The notes under the pieces: generated by a model
Database searches by the model: none
What the model was told of the DNA's origin: nothing
Seen by the model: the letters and a program-made list of their open reading frames with translations, nothing else
From: Pseudomonas moraviensis
GTDB lineage: Bacteria; Pseudomonadota; Gammaproteobacteria; Pseudomonadales; Pseudomonadaceae
Assembly (NCBI RefSeq): GCF_900105805.1
Contig: NZ_LT629788.1
Coordinates: 3,782,001 to 3,846,000 of the forward strand
Reading direction: 5' to 3'
DNA length: 64,000 nucleotides
Shown: piece by piece, positions 7,915-15,227 of the stretch
Layout of the letters: every line of letters starts with the position of its first letter
Position numbering within the stretch: the stretch's first letter is position 1
Made by a program: the position numbers and the translations under genes

Positions 7915-9477
7915 ATGACCGCCAAATCCTTGCTTACCGCCCTGCTGCCTCTGGTCGCCGACCTGTCCCGCGAATTGCCCGAAGGTGAGCGCTACCGGCG
8001 TTTGCTCGAAGCCATGCGCGCCTTGTTGCCCTGCGATGCCGCCGCGTTACTGCGTCTGGACGGTGAGTCCTTGGTGCCGCTGGCGGTGGACGGCTTGAGT
8101 ACCGACACCCTCGGCCGCCGCTTCAAAGTCAGCGAACACCCACGGTTTGAAATTCTGCTGGCCGGCGCCGGTCCGACGCGCTTCGCCGCCGACAGCGAAC
8201 TGCCCGATCCCTATGACGGATTGGTCGATGGCCTCGACGATCACCTCGAAGTCCACGACTGCCTCGGCTGTCCTTTATTTGTCGATGAGAAACTCTGGGG
8301 CCTGATCACCCTTGATGCGCTCGACCCGGAGCGTTTCGAGCCGATCGAACTCGATGCCCTGCAAGCCTTCGCCAGCCTCGCCTCGGCCACGGTCAACGCT
8401 GCCGAGCGCATCGAGCGTCTGGCCACCCGCGCCGAAGATGAACATCAGCGCGCCGAGGTCTACCGCCAGGCCAGCGGCCAGCAGAACCGCGAAATGGTCG
8501 GCCAGAGCAAAGCGCACAAACGTCTGGTGGAAGAAATCAATCTGGTCGGCGGCAGTGACCTGACCGTGCTGATCACTGGCGAAACCGGTGTCGGCAAGGA
8601 GCTGGTCGCCCAAGCGATTCACGCCGCTTCCCCGCGCGCCGACAAACCGATCATCAGCCTCAACTGCGCCGCCCTGCCTGACACACTGGTGGAAAGCGAA
8701 CTGTTCGGCCACGTGCGCGGTGCTTTCACCGGCGCTACCAGCGACCGCCGCGGCAAATTCGAACTGGCCAATGGCGGCACGCTGTTTCTCGATGAAGTCG
8801 GCGAGCTGTCGCTGACGGTCCAGGCCAAATTGCTGCGCGTATTGCAGAGCGGACAGTTGCAACGCCTGGGCTCGGACAAGGAGCATCAGGTTGATGTGCG
8901 CTTGATTGCCGCGACCAATCGCGATCTGGCCGAAGAAGTACGCAGCGGTCGCTATCGGGCCGACTTCTATCACCGCTTGAGTGTCTACCCGCTGCGGGTG
9001 CCGGCGCTGCGCGATCGCGGCCGCGATGTGTTGCTGCTCAGCGGCTTTTTTCTCGAGCAGAACCGCTCGCGTATGGGCCTTAACAGCCTGCGCTTGACCG
9101 GCGATGCGCAAGAGGCGCTGCTGGCGTACACATGGCCGGGGAATGTGCGCGAGCTGGAGCATTTGATCGGGCGCAGTGCACTGAAGGCGCTGGGTAATTG
9201 CAAGGTGCGGCCGAAAATCCTGAGTCTGAGTGCGGCGGATCTGGATTTGCCGCGTGAGGTTGTGGATAACGTGGTTGTGCCTGTTACCGCAGGCTTGGCC
9301 AATGAGATGCCAATGATCGGCGGGGATTTGCGCAGTGCCACTGATGAGTTTCAGCGGCGCCTGATCAGTGCAGCGCTGGAACGTCATCGGGATAACTGGG
9401 CGAGTGCGGCGCGAGAGCTGGGGGTGGATCGGGCGAACCTTGGGCGGATGGCCAAGCGCTTGGGCATGAAAAGCTGA
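7915..9477 (+). CDS. norR: NO-responsive sigma-54 activator NorR/FhpR
   Basis: Enhancer-binding protein that senses NO and activates sigma-54 transcription. Residues 1-170 form a GAF sensor. Y100, D101, C116 and D134 appear to lie where NorR proteins ligate their non-heme iron. The AAA+ domain has Walker A GETGVGKE (222-229), the sigma-54 contact loop GAFTGA (269-274) and Walker B GTLFLDEVGE (288-297). A Fis-type helix-turn-helix ends the 520-residue protein (NWASAARELGVDRANLGRM). Divergent orientation from hmp and the sites between them point to hmp as its target. No norVW or norCB genes are in the window. Confidence 0.96.
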   Translation: MTAKSLLTALLPLVADLSRELPEGERYRRLLEAMRALLPCDAAALLRLDGESLVPLAVDGLSTDTLGRRFKVSEHPRFEILLAGAGPTRFAADSELPDPYDGLVDGLDDHLEVHDCLGCPLFVDEKLWGLITLDALDPERFEPIELDALQAFASLASATVNAAERIERLATRAEDEHQRAEVYRQASGQQNREMVGQSKAHKRLVEEINLVGGSDLTVLITGETGVGKELVAQAIHAASPRADKPIISLNCAALPDTLVESELFGHVRGAFTGATSDRRGKFELANGGTLFLDEVGELSLTVQAKLLRVLQSGQLQRLGSDKEHQVDVRLIAATNRDLAEEVRSGRYRADFYHRLSVYPLRVPALRDRGRDVLLLSGFFLEQNRSRMGLNSLRLTGDAQEALLAYTWPGNVRELEHLIGRSALKALGNCKVRPKILSLSAADLDLPREVVDNVVVPVTAGLANEMPMIGGDLRSATDEFQRRLISAALERHRDNWASAARELGVDRANLGRMAKRLGMKS

Positions 9478-9496
9478 AGATTATCGCCAAGTGCCA

Positions 9497-9553
9497 AAAG
9501 CCCCCTCACCCCAGCCCTCTCCCAGAGGGAGAGGGCTGGGGTGAGGGGCTTTT
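9497..9553. repeat. Large perfect palindrome downstream of norR
   Basis: A roughly 26-bp inverted repeat (AAAAGCCCCTCACCCCAGCC type, loop AGAG) with terminal A and T runs. This CCCTCACCCCAGCCCTCTCCC element is widespread in proteobacterial intergenic regions. Here it can also act as the norR terminator. Confidence 0.8.
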
Positions 9554-9654
9554 GATCTGTGACGACAAACCTAAAGCCCACTCCATTCAAGCCGATAACC
9601 CGGCATCAAAGGTTTCTGGCGATTTGCACTCTCGCCCATCCACAGAAGGTTCTT

Positions 9655-10557
9655 ATGTCTTCCACCAAAGCCCGCGCAGATTCACTTTCGCTTCTGCTGT
9701 TTACCTTGCGCAGCGGCAAGCTGATGGCGATCAACCTGCTGAAAGTCAGTGAAATCATTCCCTGCCCGCCGCTGACCAAGCTGCCGGAGTCGCACCCGCA
9801 CGTCAAAGGCATCGCCTCCCTGCGTGGTGCCTCGCTGTCGGTGATCGACCTCAGCCGCGCGATCGGCGAGCGGCCGCTGGAAGATCCCAACGGCGGCTGC
9901 CTGATCGTCACCGATGTCAGCCGTTCCAAGCAGGGTCTGCACGTGCAGGCGGTGAGCAAGATCGTCCATTGCCTGACCACCGACATCAGGCCGCCACCGT
10001 TCGGCTCCGGCGGTTCGCGTGCCTACATCACCGGCGTGACCTCGGTGGACGGTACGCTGGTGCAGGTGCTGGATATCGAAAAAGTCATCCACAGCATCGC
10101 CCCGGCGCAGATCGAAATGGCGCCGACCGACCTGACCATGGAAGACGCCGAAGTCCTCGGCAACGCGCGGATTCTGGTGGTCGATGACAGCCAGGTGGCG
10201 CTGCAGCAATCGGTGCACACCCTGCGCAACCTCGGCCTGCAGTGCCACACCGCGCGCAGTGCCAAGGAAGCCATCGACTGCCTGCTCGATCTGCAGGGCA
10301 CCGCGCAGCAGATCAACCTGATCGTCTCCGACATCGAAATGTCCGAAATGGACGGCTACGCCTTCACCCGCACGCTGCGCGAGACTCCTGACTTCGCTCA
10401 CTTGTACGTGCTGCTGCACACCTCGCTCGACAGCGCGATGAACAGCGAAAAGGCCCGACTGGCGGGAGCGAATGCAGTACTGACCAAGTTCTCCTCGCCG
10501 GAACTGACCCAACGTCTGATCGAAGCGGCCAAGCACGTCGCGGCCAACGGGCACTGA
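9655..10557 (+). CDS. Chemotaxis coupling protein CheV
   Basis: CheW domain (about residues 10-150) fused to a response-regulator receiver (172-295). CheV proteins couple chemoreceptors to CheA and adjust the signal through receiver phosphorylation. The receiver has the acidic pair D177/D178, phosphoacceptor D226 (in VSDIEMSEMDGY) and K278. I chose the ATG at 9655, preceded by AGAAGG at 9644-9649, because the CheW domain starts straight after it. A frame open from 9559 adds an unlikely 32-residue extension. The product is 300 residues. Pseudomonads have several CheV paralogues, so I give no symbol. Confidence 0.92.
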   Translation: MSSTKARADSLSLLLFTLRSGKLMAINLLKVSEIIPCPPLTKLPESHPHVKGIASLRGASLSVIDLSRAIGERPLEDPNGGCLIVTDVSRSKQGLHVQAVSKIVHCLTTDIRPPPFGSGGSRAYITGVTSVDGTLVQVLDIEKVIHSIAPAQIEMAPTDLTMEDAEVLGNARILVVDDSQVALQQSVHTLRNLGLQCHTARSAKEAIDCLLDLQGTAQQINLIVSDIEMSEMDGYAFTRTLRETPDFAHLYVLLHTSLDSAMNSEKARLAGANAVLTKFSSPELTQRLIEAAKHVAANGH

Positions 10558-10560
10558 GTC

Positions 10561-11043
10561 TTGGCCGAAGCGTTTTGTTTTCTGCTACGGCGCGACTTGA
10601 GTGAAGCGGTGCCGAATGCGCAGTGGCCGTCCGGGATTGAGCTGTCCGTCTACCGCGATGAATTGGCGCCAGCGCTGCATCAGTTGATGCAACTCGGACA
10701 TGTGCAGGGTGGCGGTCGAGTACCGCCGCTGGACGAATGGCAGCAGCGGTTTGTCAGCGATCCCGAATACGATCCCTCATTGTGCTTCGTTGCCTGCGAT
10801 GCCGAGGGTGTGGTTGGCGTGGCGCAGTGCTGGACCAGTGCGTATATCAAGAATCTGGTGGTACACCCGCGAATGCAGGGCCGGGGACTTGGGCGAGCGT
10901 TGTTGCTGCATGCTTTCAGCGTCTTTCAACAGCGGCGTGAAGGGTTTGTCGATTTGAGGGTGCTGGAGGACAACCTGCGGGCGCGCCGGTTGTATGAAAG
11001 TGTCGGGATGTATGTAGTCCGGCGGGAGCTGGTCGTCGAATGA
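10561..11043 (+). CDS. GNAT family N-acetyltransferase
   Basis: A 160-residue Gcn5-related acetyltransferase. Motif A, the acetyl-CoA loop, is clear (VVHPRMQGRGLGRALLLHA, near 97-115), and motif B follows (VLEDNLRARRLYESVGM). The substrate is unknown. The likely start is a TTG only 3 bp after the cheV stop, without a strong ribosome-binding site, which suggests coupled translation with cheV. An internal start would cut into the N-terminal strand of the fold. Confidence 0.85.
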   Translation: MAEAFCFLLRRDLSEAVPNAQWPSGIELSVYRDELAPALHQLMQLGHVQGGGRVPPLDEWQQRFVSDPEYDPSLCFVACDAEGVVGVAQCWTSAYIKNLVVHPRMQGRGLGRALLLHAFSVFQQRREGFVDLRVLEDNLRARRLYESVGMYVVRRELVVE

Positions 11044-11052
11044 TCCACCGCC

Positions 11053-11121
11053 ATCGCGATCAGGCTCACTCCTACATTTGAAATGCATTCCAACCTGTAG
11101 GAGTGAGCCTGCTCGCGATAG
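11053..11121. repeat. REPIN
   Basis: Inverted pair of REPs of the CACTCCTACA subtype between the GNAT gene and a small secreted-protein gene. The left arm reads ATCGCGATCAGGCTCACTCC, with GATCAGG replacing the usual GAGCAGG. Confidence 0.8.
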
Positions 11122-11190
11122 CGCCGACACAGGCAACTTCCAACCCGCAGGCATACTCCAACCTTGGCCATAACCCAGGATGCCCCAACC

Positions 11191-11517
11191 ATGAAAGCCA
11201 TCAACCTCGCCCTGCTCAGCCTCACCGCCCTCGCCTCCCAGGCCCACGCCTCCAGCCCCGACGCCTGGGCCTCCTACGACAAAACCGTGCTCGCCAGTTG
11301 CACCAAGGCCAGCGGACTGAAAAACGTCAAACCGGTCGGCACGCCCGCGCAATTCGATGATCGCGTCGGTTACACCGCCGTTCTGCTGCAAGGCCAATAT
11401 CCGCAAAAACACATGAAAGGCCAGCAAGGCAGCGAGCTGTGCCTCTACAACAAACAGTCGAAAACCGCATTCGTCACCGAGTGGGACTCGATCCGCCCGG
11501 TGACAAAATCCCACTGA
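11191..11517 (+). CDS. Small secreted hypothetical protein
   Basis: A 108-residue product beginning with a Sec signal (MKAINLALLSLTALASQAHA, cleavage expected after AHA). The mature part is about 88 residues with two cysteines, one in LASCTKAS and one in GSELCLYNK, which could form a disulfide. AGGA precedes the ATG at 11191. An upstream in-frame ATG at 11164 would spoil the signal peptide. I do not recognise a family with a known function. It is probably periplasmic. Confidence 0.75.
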   Translation: MKAINLALLSLTALASQAHASSPDAWASYDKTVLASCTKASGLKNVKPVGTPAQFDDRVGYTAVLLQGQYPQKHMKGQQGSELCLYNKQSKTAFVTEWDSIRPVTKSH

Positions 11518-11600
11518 GTGGCGCAGTCCTTGCTTCGATCGGGTTCTGTGCGATGGTTTTCCGCCATCCTTTCACACCCTGATTGAAGACAGATCGCTCA

Positions 11601-12350
11601 ATGAATACGACGTTTTCCTGCGTAGGCTGCGGCAAATGCTGCACCGACCACCATGTGCCGCTGACGCTGGCCGAAGCCCGCATGTGGGCGGCGGATGGCG
11701 GTCAGGTAATCGTGCTGGTCGAGGCCTTTCTCGGCAATGGTCTGGGCCTGCCAGCGCAGCAGCGCGAACATGCCGAGCGCCGGTCGGCCATGGTCCGCAG
11801 CGGCGCTACCGATGCTCATGTGGCGATCACTTTCGCCGCCTACAACGTCGGCCCCTGCCGGAATCTTGACGACGACAAGCGCTGCCGAATCTACGAGCGG
11901 CGTCCGCTGGTGTGCCGGATTTACCCGGCGGAAATCAATCCGCACATCCCGCTCAATCCTGCTGCCAAGGATTGCCCGCCGGAATCCTGGGAACAGGGAC
12001 CGGAACTGATCGTGGGCGGCGAATTGGTTGATCGGGAACTGGTTGAGCTGATCCAGCGTTCGCGTCAGGCGGACCGGGATGACATCAGACTCAAGGATGC
12101 GATCTGCGCGATGCTCGGGATTCGCACCACCGCGCTCAAGGGCGATGGGTTTACAGCTTATTTGCCGAACATGGATGCGTTTGCGCAGGTGATCGACCAG
12201 GTAAGCGCGCAACCGTTGGCGGCGCAGCCGAGTGAGTGGCTGTTTCATTTGTCAGGTGATGACGTGGCCGGGCAAGTGCTGGCAGCCGGAGGCCAAGTGG
12301 TGACTGAACCGGCGCAGACTTATGCGTTCATTTCATTGCGCGCGGCTTGA
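11601..12350 (+). CDS. YkgJ family cysteine-cluster protein
   Basis: A 249-residue protein with an N-terminal cysteine cluster typical of the YkgJ/UPF0153 family: CVGCGKCC at residues 6-13, then C-x8-C-x9-C (CRNLDDDKRCRIYERRPLVC) and a later CPPE. These residues are thought to bind zinc or iron-sulfur. The reaction is unknown. The ATG at 11601 was preferred to an in-frame TTG at 11583 because the cluster starts directly after it. The C-terminal 120 residues are not recognisable. Confidence 0.85.
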   Translation: MNTTFSCVGCGKCCTDHHVPLTLAEARMWAADGGQVIVLVEAFLGNGLGLPAQQREHAERRSAMVRSGATDAHVAITFAAYNVGPCRNLDDDKRCRIYERRPLVCRIYPAEINPHIPLNPAAKDCPPESWEQGPELIVGGELVDRELVELIQRSRQADRDDIRLKDAICAMLGIRTTALKGDGFTAYLPNMDAFAQVIDQVSAQPLAAQPSEWLFHLSGDDVAGQVLAAGGQVVTEPAQTYAFISLRAA

Positions 12351-12380
12351 TCTGACATTTGTGGTGTAGCGGCTGCCGCC

Positions 12381-12445
12381 TTCGCGAGCAGGCTCGCTCC
12401 CACACTGGATCTGCGCCAGACACAAAACCTGTGGGAGCTCGCGAA
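12381..12445. repeat. REPIN with a deleted right arm
   Basis: The left REP is intact (TTCGCGAGCAGGCTCGCTCC). The right arm reads GTGGGAGCTCGCGAA, which is the normal arm with the eight bases GAGCCTGC missing from its centre. It lies between the YkgJ-family gene and the small minus-strand gene. Confidence 0.75.
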
Positions 12446-12477
12446 GAGGCCAGCACAAGCACCATCACTTTCCGATG

Positions 12478-12717
12478 TCAGCGCTTGCCCATCGACCGAC
12501 GCGTGCCCGGCGGCGCCATGCCCGGGGTCTTGGTGTGGCCATTCTTCGCGCCATTCTTGTACCACGGCTGATTCGAGCCTTTCGCCGAGGCCAGCTCGCC
12601 CGGCTTGAACGGGAACTTGAACGCCGGGATCTCGGCCTTGGTTTCGCTGGTGTCAGCCACGTCAGCCGGGACGTCGCTCACAGCGTCGTCAACCGGCGGT
12701 TGGGTCGGGGAAGTCAT
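12478..12717 (-). CDS. Conserved small protein of unknown function
   Basis: A 79-residue soluble protein with an acidic, Thr/Pro-rich N-terminal half and a basic, Gly/Lys-rich C-terminal half (NGAKNGHTKTPGMAPPGTRR). It looks mostly disordered, with no signal peptide or membrane segment. A good GGAG site precedes the ATG. It looks like a conserved pseudomonad hypothetical protein. The basic tail might bind nucleic acid, but this is only a guess. Confidence 0.7.
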   Translation of the reverse strand: MTSPTQPPVDDAVSDVPADVADTSETKAEIPAFKFPFKPGELASAKGSNQPWYKNGAKNGHTKTPGMAPPGTRRSMGKR

Positions 12718-12856
12718 AAAAGCTCCGGGAACAAAAAGTCGGCCCGATCAGTGAGCCGCAAAGGCGCGCAGTATACCTGTGCGCTCTGGCTCGGCATCTG
12801 AAGATTTGCGCGATGCGCTGAATGGCTGCTTGGTACTGACACTGCGTGATGATATT

Positions 12857-13276
12857 TCAGTTCATGCGGTGTTGAACGTCACTCAACAATTGCGAGGTGC
12901 TCTCCAGCAACTGCTCAAGAAGCGCGTCATCCTCATCCATATAGCCTTCGTATTCGGCGAGATTCCGCCGCTCATGGCACAGCGCAAACAATCGCACCTG
13001 AACCTTACTGCTTTGCGTGGTATGGATCAGACACTGGAATACCAGATAGCGCTTGTCCGATCGATAGCCACTCAAGCGAAGAGCTGTCAGCGCCAGCGCG
13101 TGAGCGGCGTTGTAGGCCAAATCGAACCGGCTGGAAAACGAGAGTGTGCAGGTGTGCGCATCCTTGAGCCTATCCAGAGCCGAGCGCATCAGCCCCTCAC
13201 ACTCTTTGCGGTCAGGTGGCTCCGCTTTCAGTACACCGCTACGTAGAAGATTCTCCAGACTCTCGTTGCTGCCCAT
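12857..13276 (-). CDS. HEPN-domain protein (partner of nucleotidyltransferase)
   Basis: A 139-residue, mostly helical protein with features of the HEPN superfamily: an N-terminal helix pair, FDLAYNAAHALALTALRLSGYR in the middle and CHERRNLAEYEGY near residues 100-112. The last matches the R-N-x-x-E-Y form found in some HEPN families rather than the RNase-type R-x4-6-H motif. It overlaps the upstream nucleotidyltransferase gene by 38 bp and has GGAG before its ATG, so the two are co-translated. HEPN plus MNT pairs are usually toxin-antitoxin or immunity modules. The toxin role here is inferred. It could instead act only as a substrate-binding subunit. Confidence 0.75.
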   Translation of the reverse strand: MGSNESLENLLRSGVLKAEPPDRKECEGLMRSALDRLKDAHTCTLSFSSRFDLAYNAAHALALTALRLSGYRSDKRYLVFQCLIHTTQSSKVQVRLFALCHERRNLAEYEGYMDEDDALLEQLLESTSQLLSDVQHRMN

Positions 13277-13868
13277 CCTTGGACTCCAAAGGGTTTGCCC
13301 CTGACAGATCGATTTTTTCCTGCTGCATCACCCGCATGACAAAACTGTTCTGTGCCGCCAGCTTCCTGGCCCAGTCTTGCGGGGTGTATAGCGTCGGGTT
13401 GATGGGACGCCTCAATTGCTCCTCCAACGGCATGAGTCGCTCCATCAACTCACTGTAGTGCAGGCCTTCGCCAATCAGCATGAGATCTATGTCACTGAGT
13501 GTGTTCGCCGAGTTTTTGGCAATGGAGCCATACACGAACGCCCACGTGATCTGTTCGGCAAACGGCTCTAATGCCTGACGAAGAGGCTCGGCAAAACCGA
13601 ATGTCTTACGCGTGATGCCCAGAAGCTCCGCGTAGATAGGACAGGCGGGGTTGGCCTGGTAATGGGTCTGGTTACCCACTCGTGTCATGCTGAGGATCCC
13701 GGCTCGTTGCAATCGATCGAGTTCACGCATCAGCCCGCCTTTGCCAACCTGCGCCCAGCGCACAATTTCGTTGGCGTAGAACGTCTGGTCAGGCTTGCCG
13801 AACAACAATCCCAATACTTTTTGCTGGGTGGCGGTGAACAGGGCTTCGCTTAAAGAAAAGTTTTCCAC
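13239..13868 (-). CDS. Winged-HTH / minimal nucleotidyltransferase regulator
   Basis: A 209-residue two-domain protein. Residues 1-85 are a winged helix (TATQQKVLGLLFGKPDQTFY..., then RAGILSMTRVGNQTHY as the wing). The C-terminal half is a pol-beta-type nucleotidyltransferase with the GS-x10-D-x-D signature (GSIAKNSANTLSDIDLML). The start is a GTG at 13868 with no clear ribosome-binding site. Two palindromes, 17-52 bp upstream, are probably its own operator. The gene precedes and overlaps the HEPN gene. This is the MNT half of a HEPN-MNT pair, with DNA binding built in. The modified target, if any, is unknown. Confidence 0.82.
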   Translation of the reverse strand: MENFSLSEALFTATQQKVLGLLFGKPDQTFYANEIVRWAQVGKGGLMRELDRLQRAGILSMTRVGNQTHYQANPACPIYAELLGITRKTFGFAEPLRQALEPFAEQITWAFVYGSIAKNSANTLSDIDLMLIGEGLHYSELMERLMPLEEQLRRPINPTLYTPQDWARKLAAQNSFVMRVMQQEKIDLSGANPLESKDGQQRESGESST

Positions 13869-13884
13869 TGGCGCAAACCGAAGA

Positions 13885-13920
13885 GTCCCAAAAAAGGAAC
13901 GATAGGTCCCTTTTAGGGAC
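13885..13920. promoter_or_regulatory. Tandem palindromic operator of the HEPN/MNT cassette
   Basis: Two GTCCC/GGGAC inverted repeats: GTCCC-A6-GGAAC at 13885-13900 (one mismatch) and GTCCC-TTTTA-GGGAC at 13906-13920 (perfect arms). Their centres are about 20.5 bp apart, two helical turns, so two dimers could bind the same face of the DNA. The position directly upstream of the winged-HTH gene suggests autorepression. Confidence 0.65.
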
Positions 13921-14066
13921 TTATCAACTCAACCGTAATCGCAGCCACTGCAATTAACATCGGAAACTGACAATCCTGACAGCCAGCCGTCACCCTGCCG
14001 ACCGCCTGACCGGTTTATAACTGGCCAATCAGCCCAAACTCCAAACTCCAGACTCCGGCGCCGCGC

Positions 14067-15227
14067 ATGTCCATTCAGAAAAATAAAATCCTGCTCGCCT
14101 CTCTCCTGATTTTGCTGGCAGCCGCCGGCCTGTGGTTTGTGCTCAAACCGGCACCGGCCAAACTGGCCAGCCCGACCGCCATTCCTGTGCGCGTGGTGAC
14201 GGTCAGCGCCAAAGACGTGCCGCGTTATACCAGCGGCATCGGCTCGGTGCTCTCGCTCCACAGTGTGGTGGTGCGTGCGCAGATCGACGGCATCCTGACG
14301 AAAATTCTGGTCAAGGAAGGTCAACTGGTCAAAGCAGGCGACCTGCTCGCTACCATCGACGACCGCTCGATCCGCGCCAGCCTCGATCAGGCCCGGGCGC
14401 AGTTGGGCGAGAGCCAGGCGCAGTTGCAGGTCGCGCTGGTCAATCTCAAGCGCTACAAATTGCTCAGCGTCGACGACGGCGTGTCGAAGCAGACCTTCGA
14501 CCAGCAGCAAGCGCTGGTCAATCAGCTCAAAGCCACGGCGCAGGGCAATCAGGCCTCGATCGATGCGGCGCAGGTGCAACTGTCCTACACGCAGATTCGC
14601 TCCCCAGTCACCGGGCGCGTCGGTATTCGTACGGTCGATGAAGGCAATTTCCTGCGCATGACCGACACCCAAGGACTGTTCACCGTGACTCAGATCGACC
14701 CGATCGCCGTCGAGTTCTCCCTGCCCCAGCAGATGCTGCCGACCCTGCAGAGCCTGATCAGCGATCCGCAACGCGCGCCGGTCAAGGCCTACATCGGCGC
14801 CGACACCGATGGCGAAACCGGCAATCTGCTCGGCGAAGGTCATCTGACCCTGATCGACAACCAGATCAACGCCAACACCGGCACCATCCGCGCCAAGGCC
14901 GAATTCGCCAACGCCAGCCAGAAGCTCTGGCCGGGTTTGCTGGTGACGGTAAAAATTCAGACGGCTGTGGATAAAGATGCGCTGGTCGTTCCGCCCACCG
15001 TCGTACAACGTGGCCTTGAACAACACTTCGTTTACCGCGTGAAGGACGACAAGGTCGAGGCGGTGCCGGTGCAGATGGTGTATCAGGGCAGCGGCCAGGA
15101 CATCATCAAAGGCGTCAACGCCGGTGACGTGCTGGTGACCGACGGCCAGTCGCGGCTCAAGCCGGGGTCGAGCGTGCAAGTCATGAGTGAGCCGCCGCAA
15201 GTGGTGCAGGCGGAGCCGAAGCCATGA
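14067..15227 (+). CDS. RND efflux periplasmic adaptor subunit
   Basis: Membrane-fusion protein of an RND efflux system, 386 residues. An N-terminal hydrophobic anchor (residues 8-24) is followed by a biotinyl-lipoyl half-motif (VVVRAQIDGILTKILVKEGQ), a coiled-coil hairpin near residues 100-170 (Ala/Gln-rich), the second lipoyl half (YTQIRSPVTGRVGIRTVDEG) and beta-barrel domains. It should bridge the pump to an outer-membrane channel, which is not encoded here. The pump gene overlaps it by 4 bp. The best-known relatives are MdtA-like adaptors. Confidence 0.93.
   Translation: MSIQKNKILLASLLILLAAAGLWFVLKPAPAKLASPTAIPVRVVTVSAKDVPRYTSGIGSVLSLHSVVVRAQIDGILTKILVKEGQLVKAGDLLATIDDRSIRASLDQARAQLGESQAQLQVALVNLKRYKLLSVDDGVSKQTFDQQQALVNQLKATAQGNQASIDAAQVQLSYTQIRSPVTGRVGIRTVDEGNFLRMTDTQGLFTVTQIDPIAVEFSLPQQMLPTLQSLISDPQRAPVKAYIGADTDGETGNLLGEGHLTLIDNQINANTGTIRAKAEFANASQKLWPGLLVTVKIQTAVDKDALVVPPTVVQRGLEQHFVYRVKDDKVEAVPVQMVYQGSGQDIIKGVNAGDVLVTDGQSRLKPGSSVQVMSEPPQVVQAEPKP

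Noticed and set aside
9384..9590. Short minus-strand frame containing PLTPALSLWERAGVRG
   Set aside because: This peptide is the well-known translation of the intergenic CCCTCACCCCAGCCC palindrome, not a gene.
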